From JAHBTB01 sp964451255 (GTDB taxonomy: Bacteria; Armatimonadota; Fimbriimonadia; Fimbriimonadales; Fimbriimonadaceae): DNA of 64,000 nt. The notes beneath the pieces are model-generated. The model had not been told where the DNA came from, ran no database searches, and saw nothing but the letters and a program-made list of their open reading frames with translations. The stretch spans positions 1 through 64,000 of the forward strand of contig CAYVHL010000004.1 in assembly GCA_964451255.1 (NCBI GenBank), read 5' to 3'. The translations under genes were made by a program, and so were the position numbers. Below, in pieces: positions 15,433-22,733 of the stretch. The first letter of the stretch is position 1, and every line of letters starts with the position of its first letter.

Positions 15433-15993
15433 CTATTTTCGGTCGCCTTGGCACTCTTGCCAGCGGGGACACGTCACCAGGTGGTCGTTCACCATCCCGA
15501 CGGCCTGCATGAAGGCATAGCAGATCGTCGGCCCGACAAACCCGAACCCTAGCTTTTTGAGCGCCTTGCTCATGGTGACGGCCTCGGGGGTGACGGCAGG
15601 AACTTCGCTGTCGTCATGCCGCCGGTTGACGATCGGCGCTCCCCCGACGAACGACCAGACCAGGCGCGCGGGGTCGTCGATCGCCGACCAAACCCGTGCG
15701 TTTCTAATCGTGGCTAGGACCTTAGCCCGGTTCCGGACGATCCCGGGGTCGGCCATGAGCCGCTCGACGTCGGCGTCGCCGAACTCGGCGATCCTCACTG
15801 GGTCGAACCCCGCGAACGCCCGGCGGTATCCCTCCCGGCGGTTCAAGACGGTCGACCAACTCAAACCCGCCTGGGCGCCCTCCAAAACCAAGAACTCGAA
15901 GAGATAGCGCGGGTCGCGGTTCGGAACGCCCCATTCCAAGTCGTGGTAGGCGACCATCAAGTCTCCCGTGGGCCAAGAGCATCGCCCGTCCAT
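15433..15993 (-). CDS. tag: DNA-3-methyladenine glycosylase I
   Basis: Base-excision repair enzyme that removes 3-methyladenine from alkylated DNA. The sequence from ATG 15993 begins MDGRCSWPTG, giving Cys5 of the zinc site; YHDLEWGVP supplies the His, and the C-terminal HLVTCPRW the remaining His and Cys. FEFLVLEGAQAGLSWSTVLNRREGYR is the family core. It is 186 residues, as in E. coli Tag. An open frame extends 23 codons upstream without similarity. It is divergent from the GapN-like gene with a 59-base gap. Confidence 0.93.
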   Translation of the reverse strand: MDGRCSWPTGDLMVAYHDLEWGVPNRDPRYLFEFLVLEGAQAGLSWSTVLNRREGYRRAFAGFDPVRIAEFGDADVERLMADPGIVRNRAKVLATIRNARVWSAIDDPARLVWSFVGGAPIVNRRHDDSEVPAVTPEAVTMSKALKKLGFGFVGPTICYAFMQAVGMVNDHLVTCPRWQECQGDRK

Positions 15994-16052
15994 GTAGTTG
16001 GAGTATAGATAGACATCTGGGGACGGAGCAGTCCTCGTCGGCAGGAACAACC

Positions 16053-17681
16053 ATGGCCGCAACTTCGCCCGCCCTCAACCAAACCGACCCGCAGACCTGG
16101 CAGTCCGACGGCCGGTCGATCCCTGACGTCGCCGACGGACTGAAATATCTGGTCGGAGGGGAGATCCGGGAGTGGAAGGGGGCTTCGCAAGAGGTCGAGT
16201 CGTGCCTTTTCTTTGCCTGGAACGGGGGCACGATCCGCCCCAAGCTCGGTCTCGGCGCGATGCTCGACGCAGATGAGGCCATGCGCGCCTTGGACGCGGC
16301 CGAGAAGGCTTGGGACGAGGGGCGCGGCGAGTGGCCGACCATGTCCACGTCCGACCGGATCCGCGCCATGGAGCGGTTTGTCGAGCGCATGGTCACCGTC
16401 CGCGAGACCGTCGTCGAGCGGATGATGTGGGAGATCGGCAAGACCCTGAAGGACTCCCAGAATGAGTTCGACCGCACAGTCAAGTACATCGAGGACTCGA
16501 TCAAAGCACTCAAAGACATCGAGCGCGACGCCGCCCGGTTCAGCGTAGAGAACCAGTGGTTCGCCCAGATCCGGCGGTCGCCGATGGGCCCCACGCTGTG
16601 CATGGGCCCCTATAACTATCCGCTAAACGAGACCTTCGCGACGCTCATACCGGCGGTCCTGATGGGCAACCCGGTGATCTCCAAGCTGCCGCGTTACGGC
16701 CAGCTTCTCAACATCCCGCTGCTGGAGGCGTTCGCCGAGTGCTTCCCGCCCGGCGTCGTCAACATCATCAGCGGGAGGGGCAACGAGATCATCACGCCCA
16801 TGATCCAAAGCGGGCGGCTGACCATGCTCGCTTTCATCGGCGCATCCAAGACCGCTGATGTCTTGAAAAGCGCCCATCCCCACCCCCACCGGTTTCGGTC
16901 GGTCCTCTCGCTAGACGCCAAGAACCCGGCCATGATCCTCGCCGATGCGGACATGGACGTCGTGATCCCGCAAGTGATCACCGGCGCGCTGAGTTTCAAC
17001 GGCCAAAGGTGCACCGCCCTCAAGATGATGTTCGTCCACAAGTCGCGCAGGGAGGAGTTCCTCGACCGGTTGACGGCGGCGGTGAACGACCTCAAGGCCG
17101 GCTTACCGTGGACGCCCGGGGTGAAGGCGACGCCGGTCGCCGACCATCGCGGCGCCATGAAGTTCCTCAGCGGCCTGATCGACGAGGCGGTCGCGACCGG
17201 CTCTAGGATCGTCAACCCGGGCGGCGGCGACAAGATCGAGAACTACATGCATCCTGCCGTCGTCGCGGACGTGTCGCCTGAAGCCCAGCTATATAAAATC
17301 GAACAGTTCGGCCCGGTCGTCCCTGTCAACACCTTTGACAAGCCCGAAGAGGTGATGCAGTACATCGTCGAGTCTCCGTTCGGCCAACAGGTGTCCGTTT
17401 TCGGTTACGACCCCAAGGTGATCGGCCCGATCATCGACGTGCTCGTCAACCAGGTGAGCCGGATCAACCTGAACACGCAGTGTCAGCGGGGCCCGGACAA
17501 CTTCCCGTTCACCGGTAGGAAGGCTTCCGCCGAGGGCACCCTCTCTGTGACGGACGCCTTGAAGCGGTTCTCCCTACGCTCCCTGGTAGCTACCGATTAC
17601 GACGAACGCAACCGCGAGTTGGTCAACGCCATCCTTGCCGCCAGGTCGAGCAACTTCCTGCGCACAGACTTCATCTTTTGA
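16053..17681 (+). CDS. gapN: GapN-like NADP-dependent glyceraldehyde-3-phosphate dehydrogenase (aldehyde dehydrogenase superfamily)
   Basis: Predicted to oxidise glyceraldehyde-3-phosphate (or another aldehyde) to the acid without phosphorylation, using NADP. The catalytic Cys is about residue 320 in FNGQRCTALK, a GapN-type context. GPYNYPLNETFATLIPA and LPRYGQLLNIPLLEAF fit the cofactor region. Length is 542, longer than the usual 480-500 because of an N-terminal extension of about 40 residues. In the motif that normally reads ELGGK, this protein has LSLDAKNPA (about 285), so the general-base Glu of most aldehyde dehydrogenases is not at its usual place. ATG 16053. Substrate is inferred from family resemblance. 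Confidence 0.8.
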   Translation: MAATSPALNQTDPQTWQSDGRSIPDVADGLKYLVGGEIREWKGASQEVESCLFFAWNGGTIRPKLGLGAMLDADEAMRALDAAEKAWDEGRGEWPTMSTSDRIRAMERFVERMVTVRETVVERMMWEIGKTLKDSQNEFDRTVKYIEDSIKALKDIERDAARFSVENQWFAQIRRSPMGPTLCMGPYNYPLNETFATLIPAVLMGNPVISKLPRYGQLLNIPLLEAFAECFPPGVVNIISGRGNEIITPMIQSGRLTMLAFIGASKTADVLKSAHPHPHRFRSVLSLDAKNPAMILADADMDVVIPQVITGALSFNGQRCTALKMMFVHKSRREEFLDRLTAAVNDLKAGLPWTPGVKATPVADHRGAMKFLSGLIDEAVATGSRIVNPGGGDKIENYMHPAVVADVSPEAQLYKIEQFGPVVPVNTFDKPEEVMQYIVESPFGQQVSVFGYDPKVIGPIIDVLVNQVSRINLNTQCQRGPDNFPFTGRKASAEGTLSVTDALKRFSLRSLVATDYDERNRELVNAILAARSSNFLRTDFIF

Positions 17682-17700
17682 TGGGTCACCTTTCCGCAAG

Positions 17701-18012
17701 CTAGGAAGGGCGTCGCGATGAAAAAAGTGCCATGGAAACAGTTGCCAGTTCGCTTACGATAGCTTGCTGGTCGCCCAGGGCATTCCAAATCGGCCGGCAG
17801 TCTCTCGCTCCACCACCCATGCCAGGGCCAGTTCGGTTGGGGTCCACGTACTGAAAGTTCGCTAGTCGAAGAGCAATCGATGCTGGAGTGCGTCCCAAGA
17901 AATTGGCGAGCGAGACGACACTGGCCTGACCATTGCCGAGAGCACCTTCACGGAGATACAGATCGAGGCACAAAATGAACTCTTCAAGCTGCCAACGAGC
18001 ACCGGATACCAT
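17701..18012 (-). CDS. Orphan N-terminal domain of an HNH-type restriction endonuclease
   Basis: The protein has 103 residues from ATG 18012. LEEFILCLDLYLR, LANFLGRTPASIALRLANFQYVDP and the following IWNAL match the N-terminal domain found before HNH nuclease domains in many restriction-like enzymes. No HNH catalytic domain follows: the frame ends at 17701, next to the GapN-like gene's 3' end. It may be a truncated remnant or a stand-alone domain. No ribosome site is seen. Convergent with gapN (19 bases apart). Confidence 0.5.
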   Translation of the reverse strand: MVSGARWQLEEFILCLDLYLREGALGNGQASVVSLANFLGRTPASIALRLANFQYVDPNRTGPGMGGGARDCRPIWNALGDQQAIVSELATVSMALFSSRRPS

Positions 18013-18091
18013 GGATGCAGTATTTCATGATCTACGACTTCTAGGGCAAGAACAGACTTCATCTTCTGAACCGGACTGCCGGACCGGATGG

Positions 18092-18640
18092 TCATTGCTG
18101 CAAAAGGGCGGCCTTCAGGTCGTCGAACAGTTGGTCGCTCGTGTGCACGCCGTCCACGGCCGCCGAAAGTCTGCCTTGCCTGTCAATGACAATGTAGCTC
18201 GGGATCACGTGCATGCCCGCCCAATGGTAAAGGGCGGTGCCACCCTGGACGGCGGGCACTCCGCTGTGGCCCTCCAGTTCCTTGGCGCCTGAGGCGGTGT
18301 CGTCCCAGATGTTGCAGTCGAACACGACCACCTTGTCAGAGGGTGAGTTGTCGCTGACCTGCTTGACCGTCGGCGCGAACTGCTCGCATCCTGCACAACC
18401 GATGCCGCTAAAGATGAAGACGACCACCTTGCCGTTGAGCGAGCGGGACTCGATAGGCGCGCCCGAGGAATCCTTGAGGCTCGTGACGGGCACCACCTGT
18501 CCTGGTCGCGGATGGCAACCGCACAGAGCCATGACGGCGAGTCCCACAAGCAGAAACCTTGTGCGCACATTCGTATGTTCGGCACAGTCCGATGCCTGTG
18601 TCACCGGCTCAATTGCCGGGACGATCTGCCTGTTCTTCAT
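18092..18640 (-). CDS. Thioredoxin-like (TlpA/peroxiredoxin-type) lipoprotein
   Basis: A periplasm-side thiol-disulfide protein. The active site is CAGC in FIFSGIGCAGCEQFAPTV, and PSYIVIDRQGRL gives the cis-Pro loop typical of TlpA-like proteins. The signal FLLVGLAVMALCGC ends in a lipobox. ATG 18640 gives a long N-region; GTG 18568 would give a tidy lipoprotein signal of 18 residues and is an equally likely start (159 residues). It is divergent from the radical SAM gene. The partner is unknown; cytochrome maturation or general reduction are possible roles. Confidence 0.82.
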   Translation of the reverse strand: MKNRQIVPAIEPVTQASDCAEHTNVRTRFLLVGLAVMALCGCHPRPGQVVPVTSLKDSSGAPIESRSLNGKVVVFIFSGIGCAGCEQFAPTVKQVSDNSPSDKVVVFDCNIWDDTASGAKELEGHSGVPAVQGGTALYHWAGMHVIPSYIVIDRQGRLSAAVDGVHTSDQLFDDLKAALLQQ

Positions 18641-18683
18641 AATAGTAGACAAATATGCACTATATGTGATGTATGATTGGACC

Positions 18684-19541
18684 ATGGCACTGCAATTGAC
18701 GCTTTTCGAACCGGAAGCGCGGCCGCACGTGCCCGCGCGGATGGGGCGGACCGACTTCACCGAAACAGAGGTCAGGTCGATTCTCACGCCCGCGACGGGG
18801 ATGATGAAGAGCTACGACTTCATGCTGAACCCCTATCGAGGCTGCCAATTTGGATGCTCCTATTGTTATGCGGCGTGGTTCAGCGAACCCGAGGAAATGC
18901 GGCGTTGGGGCGAATGGGTCGAGGTCAAATCCAACGCCCTCGCCTTGTTGGGAAGGGAAAGAAGGCTGCCGGGAGCCAAGGTCTATGTCGGCTCAGCCAC
19001 CGACCCGTACCAGCCGGTGGAGGGGAAGACCCAGCTGACCAGGTCGCTTCTCACAGCGATGGCGGCGTTGTCACCCCAACCCCGGGTGGTCATCCAAACA
19101 AGGTCGCCGTTGGTCGTCCGCGACGTCGACGTCCTGGCCAAGTTCGAATCGGCCCGCGTGAACATGACGGTCCCGACCGATGACGACGAGATCCGCAAGG
19201 TGTTCGAGCCATCGGCGCCGAGCATCGTGAGAAGGTTGGCGGCGCTCAAGATGCTGCACGCCGCCGGGATCACGACAGCCGCGTCGGTGATGCCCATGTT
19301 GCCGCTCCGCGACCCCGTCGAGTTCGCCCGGGCACTCCGCGAGGCCGGGGTCGCCAAGCTCTACACGGGTTACTTCCACGCTGGTGCGAGGCAGTACACC
19401 ACCGGCACACGGCCCGAAGGGTTGCGGCTGGCCCATAGACACCGTTGGACAAAGGATGCGTACCTTAAGGCGGCAGAGGCCTTGGACGCCGCGTTCGGGT
19501 CGTCCGGCGAAGATCAGGCAGTCAGCCGGCGAACCGCCTGA
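18684..19541 (+). CDS. Radical SAM protein of the spore photoproduct lyase-like family
   Basis: The protein has 285 residues from ATG 18684 (ATG 18669 is five codons earlier in frame). GCQFGCSYCYA is the C-x3-C-x2-C motif binding the 4Fe-4S cluster that cleaves S-adenosylmethionine. LNPYRGC, VGSATDPYQPVE and VIQTRSPLVVRDVDVL are typical of the COG1533 (SplB-like) group, most of which have no known substrate. It is shorter than true SplB. It overlaps the 3' end of rbsK by 20 bases, convergently. Confidence 0.85.
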   Translation: MALQLTLFEPEARPHVPARMGRTDFTETEVRSILTPATGMMKSYDFMLNPYRGCQFGCSYCYAAWFSEPEEMRRWGEWVEVKSNALALLGRERRLPGAKVYVGSATDPYQPVEGKTQLTRSLLTAMAALSPQPRVVIQTRSPLVVRDVDVLAKFESARVNMTVPTDDDEIRKVFEPSAPSIVRRLAALKMLHAAGITTAASVMPMLPLRDPVEFARALREAGVAKLYTGYFHAGARQYTTGTRPEGLRLAHRHRWTKDAYLKAAEALDAAFGSSGEDQAVSRRTA

Positions 19542-20415
19542 CTTCATCGAGGGTCGGGATCGAAGAGATCGCGCCCATGCGGGTCGTGCTGAGGGCGGCG
19601 GCCTTCGATGCGAAGTTCAGGGCACCCTTGAAATCTTCGCCTTGCACGAGCGCGGCGACAAGCGCGCCGTTGTAGACGTCGCCCGCGGCGGTCGTGTCCA
19701 CTGCCTCGACCTTCGGCGTCGAGACCATCTCGCCGTCGCCCGAGCCCCGCCAAAAAGATCCCTTGTCCCCAAGGGTGATAATGATGTTGCCAGCCCCGGC
19801 ATCCTTCAGTTTCGAAGCGCACAGACGGCAACTTTCCACATCGACGGGCAACAGGCCCGTCAGAGCCTGTGCTTCTGTCTCGTTCGGAGTGATCGCAAAG
19901 CAGCGGGCCAGCAACGACGGCGGGAGGGGGGCGGCAGGCGCCGGGTTGAGAAAGAACATCGGGTGTTGTGAGGCGGCCTCAACGCTGGCGAGGTTGGTCT
20001 CCAGTTGGGCGAGGACGACGTCGGGGCGGACTTCTGCCATTGTCGCCTCGACGTGGCCAGGATCCAAAGCCGCGTTGCTCCCTCCTGCGACAGTGATAAG
20101 GTTGCTCCCGTCGTCTGCGACAAGGATCGAGGCGTTCCCGGTCGCCTCGCCCACACCCCTTTGGACACGGCTGACGTCGACCCCTGCGCTTCTCATGACC
20201 TCCAGAAGCGCCGCTCCAGCGTCGTCGTCGCCCAGGCGGCCGCAGAAGACCACGTTTGCGCCCATGCGGGCACAGGCGACGGCTTGGTTCATGCCCTTGC
20301 CGCCGGGGAAGGTCTGATATCCGCTCGCCGCGACGGTCTGGCCGGATGTCGGGATGTGTTTGACCCGATAGACATGGTCGAGGTTGGCGCTGCCGACGAC
20401 CAGGACAGTTTTCAT
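19522..20415 (-). CDS. rbsK: Ribokinase-family sugar kinase
   Basis: Phosphorylates ribose at C5 with ATP, feeding the pentose phosphate pathway. NLDHVYRVKHIP, the glycine-rich FPGGKGMNQAVACARMG and the catalytic DTTAAGDVYNGAL (Asp base) identify the PfkB ribokinase group. It is 297 residues from ATG 20415, normal for the family. A perfect palindrome containing GACCAA-N4-TTGGTC sits 15-36 bases upstream of the start, next to the divergent LacI-family gene, so repression by that regulator is likely. Ribose as substrate is from family similarity. Confidence 0.9.
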   Translation of the reverse strand: MKTVLVVGSANLDHVYRVKHIPTSGQTVAASGYQTFPGGKGMNQAVACARMGANVVFCGRLGDDDAGAALLEVMRSAGVDVSRVQRGVGEATGNASILVADDGSNLITVAGGSNAALDPGHVEATMAEVRPDVVLAQLETNLASVEAASQHPMFFLNPAPAAPLPPSLLARCFAITPNETEAQALTGLLPVDVESCRLCASKLKDAGAGNIIITLGDKGSFWRGSGDGEMVSTPKVEAVDTTAAGDVYNGALVAALVQGEDFKGALNFASKAAALSTTRMGAISSIPTLDEVRRFAG

Positions 20416-20429
20416 GTCTTCGAGTCTAC

Positions 20430-20451
20430 TTTGACCAAACATTTGGTCAAA
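20430..20451. promoter_or_regulatory. LacI-type operator 1 (rbsK side)
   Basis: A perfect palindrome with arms TTTGACCAAA and TTTGGTCAAA and two bases between. Its core, GACCAA-N4-TTGGTC, recurs twice at 20535 and 20558. It lies just before the rbsK start. Confidence 0.75.
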
Positions 20452-20468
20452 CGATCAGGTTCAATGAT

Positions 20469-20486
20469 CCTAGTAAATATACTAGG
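20469..20486. promoter_or_regulatory. Second palindrome in the rbsK-lacI gap
   Basis: CCTAGTA-AATA-TACTAGG, a perfect 7+4+7 inverted repeat unlike the GACCAA sites. It includes TATACT/AGTATA that could serve as -10 elements. It may be an operator for another regulator or part of the promoter. Confidence 0.45.
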
Positions 20487-20534
20487 TTTAGATTTTTCGG
20501 ATGTTTGTGGGCGAACATGGGCGCAATAATGACT

Positions 20535-20550
20535 GACCAATCCTTTGGTC
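20535..20550. promoter_or_regulatory. LacI-type operator 2
   Basis: GACCAA-TCCT-TTGGTC, same core as operator 1. It is 23 bases from operator 3, about two helical turns, and 34 bases before the regulator's ATG. Confidence 0.72.
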
Positions 20551-20557
20551 TCGGATA

Positions 20558-20573
20558 GACCAAGCGATTGGTC
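20558..20573. promoter_or_regulatory. LacI-type operator 3
   Basis: GACCAA-GCGA-TTGGTC, ending 10 bases before the regulator's ATG at 20584. A protein bound here would block translation start or elongation, so autorepression is likely. Confidence 0.72.
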
Positions 20574-20583
20574 AGAGCGAGCG

Positions 20584-21606
20584 ATGGCAACGAGGCCCAA
20601 GACGAGGAAGACTGTTAGTCTGCGAGTGATCGCCGAGCGGGTGAACGTCAGTCCGTTCACCGTTTCTGTCGTCTTGAACGGCTCCAAGTCAAACACGCGC
20701 GTCTCCGAAGCCACCCGTGCCCGAATCGTCGACGCCGCGCGGGACATGGGGTATCTGCCCAACTCGCTCGCCCGTGCCCTGCGCACCAAGCAGACCAATA
20801 TCCTCGGCCTGTACTTTGGATATGGGCACCTGGAACCCCATGACTCCTTCCACGCCGAGGTCCTGACCGGACTGCAGCGAGGATGCGAGGAGCACTATCG
20901 TGATTTGATGATCCACTACTCGTTCCACAGCTATGGCGTGGACGAGGTGTTCGCCGAGTTGGCCGGGGGCAAGATCGACGGCCTTGTGCTGATCGCAGCG
21001 CCCGGCGACCCCCTGGTGGCCAAGCTTCAGGGGTCGACAATGCGCTTTGTCGCCATCACCGACCGGATACCTGGTGTCCCGTCCGTGATCGCCGACGACG
21101 AGTCGGGTTCGGTCGCGATCGCCGAGCACCTGCACGCCAAGGGCCATAAAGCCATCCTCTACCGCCAGTGTCCGGGGGTCTCCGACTCTGCCTCCAGGCG
21201 CAAGGACGCTTTTGTCCAACGCGCCGCATCTTTGGGCATGACCACGATCGACGGTGTGACGACCGATTGGCGTGGCAAGGTCGAAGACCACGAAGCTGAT
21301 TTGCTGGCCCGACGGAAGGAACTCGGCATCACCGCCGCCGTCTGCTGGGGTGACCCGAGCGCCCATGCGCTGTGCGACTACTGCAAGGGGGTCGGGATCG
21401 AGATCCCAAAAGATTTAGCCGTCGCCGGATTCAACGGGATTCAACCCCCGTTCGAACCGGCTTCGAAGCTCACGACTGTGCGTGCTCACTGGGCGAACAT
21501 CGCCCAGCGGGCCGTGCAACTTCTCGTCAACCAAATCGACGGGACGGGCGAGGTCCCCGACCTCACTGTCCTACCCGTCGAATTCACCCCTGGGGAGACC
21601 ACGTGA
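20584..21606 (+). CDS. LacI-family transcriptional regulator
   Basis: The protein has 340 residues from ATG 20584. The N-terminal helix-turn-helix is SLRVIAERVNVSPFTVSVVLNG, with VSEATRARIVDAARDMGYLPNSLARALRT forming the third helix and hinge. The periplasmic-binding-like sensor domain follows (ILGLYFGYGH.., IDGLVLIAAPGDPLV, DLAVAGFNG). Operators 2 and 3 lie directly before it and operator 1 before divergent rbsK, so it probably controls both. It heads the long plus-strand run of genes to 35040. The inducer is unknown; a pentose or its derivative is suggested only by rbsK. Confidence 0.92.
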   Translation: MATRPKTRKTVSLRVIAERVNVSPFTVSVVLNGSKSNTRVSEATRARIVDAARDMGYLPNSLARALRTKQTNILGLYFGYGHLEPHDSFHAEVLTGLQRGCEEHYRDLMIHYSFHSYGVDEVFAELAGGKIDGLVLIAAPGDPLVAKLQGSTMRFVAITDRIPGVPSVIADDESGSVAIAEHLHAKGHKAILYRQCPGVSDSASRRKDAFVQRAASLGMTTIDGVTTDWRGKVEDHEADLLARRKELGITAAVCWGDPSAHALCDYCKGVGIEIPKDLAVAGFNGIQPPFEPASKLTTVRAHWANIAQRAVQLLVNQIDGTGEVPDLTVLPVEFTPGETT

Positions 21607-21634
21607 ACCCCCGGAAATCCGCAACGAGGCGCAA

Positions 21635-22456
21635 ATGAAACGCAACAACTCCGCTGGCTTCACCCTTATCGAGCTGCTCGTCGTGATCGCGATTATCGCG
21701 ATCCTGGCAGCCATCCTGTTCCCGGTCTTCGCTCAGGCAAAGGCCGCCGCCAAGACCACTGCGACGCTGTCCAATCTCAAGCAGATCACGCTGGCAGGCT
21801 TGATCTACTCGAACGACTACGACGACGTCTGCCACCTGTATCAAGACGTGACGAAGAGCCCGACCGGTGGCTACTACGCCATCTTGGAACCCTATCTCAA
21901 GAGCAGGCCGATCATGTTCGACGCTGCCCGTGGGGTTCCCGTCGACATCAGCAGTTCGACCGACTACACCTGGTCTCAGTTCGTCAGCCTGGCGGCGAAC
22001 CGGAACGGTTGGCTAGGTTACGAGCCGTTCGTGCCGCCTGACAACTTCTTCCCGCGCGTCTATCGGACCATCTCGTCCCAAGAAGACATCGCCAAGCGCG
22101 GCGCGTATATGATCGTCACCCGGCCGACAGGGAACCTCGCGACCGGCTATAACTTCGTCACCGACGAAGCGGCCTGCGCGGTCAGTGTCAGCCCGGAGAC
22201 GGTCGCGAACACGCGCTTGGATCGCGTCTATTCAGCGACGAAGTTCCACCGGAACAACATCATCGCAGGTTTTGGCGACGGCCATGCCGGCTCCTTGCCC
22301 TACACCAGGGTCAGCGGCGTCTATGAGACGGTGACCTTGGCAGAGGAATGCGCCGGCTATGGTGGCAACAACACCACCTACATCCCGCTGGACAAGTCCG
22401 AGGGTGGCGGTATGGACAAGACCTTCTGGGGTCACTGGGAGCAACCCAACCAATAA
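21635..22456 (+). CDS. Type IV pilin-like protein with H-x-DG C-terminal signature
   Basis: The protein has 273 residues from ATG 21635. The class III signal is AGFTLIELLVVIAIIAILAAILFPVFAQAK, with Gly before the cleavage point and Glu5, so it should be processed by prepilin peptidase. The C-terminal domain ends in KFHRNNIIAGFGDGHAGSLPY, the H-x8-DG motif of the DUF1559-like families abundant in Armatimonadota and Planctomycetota. Their function is not established; surface display or sugar capture have been suggested by their frequent association with sugar regulators. It lies 28 bases after the LacI gene. Confidence 0.9.
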   Translation: MKRNNSAGFTLIELLVVIAIIAILAAILFPVFAQAKAAAKTTATLSNLKQITLAGLIYSNDYDDVCHLYQDVTKSPTGGYYAILEPYLKSRPIMFDAARGVPVDISSSTDYTWSQFVSLAANRNGWLGYEPFVPPDNFFPRVYRTISSQEDIAKRGAYMIVTRPTGNLATGYNFVTDEAACAVSVSPETVANTRLDRVYSATKFHRNNIIAGFGDGHAGSLPYTRVSGVYETVTLAEECAGYGGNNTTYIPLDKSEGGGMDKTFWGHWEQPNQ

Positions 22457-22666
22457 ATGAAGGATAAAGCGGTCCATCCGGCCGTCCTCGTCTTGGTCGG
22501 TCTCGTCGTGGTGGGGGTCATCGCAGGCTTTGTCATGTCGATGAACCCACGCCCGAAACAGGTTGATCTGACCAAGGTCACAAAAGCGGACCTTGAGGAT
22601 CGTGATCCGCCCCACCGTGGCCAGCCCGGCTACCGCGAGCGGACCACCGACCCGGTCTCCCAGTGA
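22457..22666 (+). CDS. Small single-pass membrane protein
   Basis: The protein has 69 residues. ATG 22457 follows immediately on the TAA of the pilin-like gene. A helix at about residues 8-28 (PAVLVLVGLVVVGVIAGFVMS) is followed by a hydrophilic tail rich in Lys, Asp and Pro. Small proteins of this design often follow pilin-like genes in this group of bacteria (general observation). Its role is unknown. Confidence 0.65.
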   Translation: MKDKAVHPAVLVLVGLVVVGVIAGFVMSMNPRPKQVDLTKVTKADLEDRDPPHRGQPGYRERTTDPVSQ

Positions 22667-22688
22667 GGCCGAAAAGCGCTGAGGAACA

Positions 22689-22713
22689 CGGCTGGCCAGT
22701 TTCTGGCCAGCCG
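22689..22713. terminator. Strong hairpin between the pilin module and the ABC genes
   Basis: CGGCTGGCCAG, loop TTT, CTGGCCAGCCG: eleven perfect pairs, 22 bases after the small membrane gene and 21 before the ABC transporter start. There is no T run, so it may be an attenuator, an mRNA-end stabiliser or a partial terminator that sets different levels for the two parts of the operon. Confidence 0.5.
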
Positions 22714-22733
22714 ACCTTGGCCGACGCCCGACA

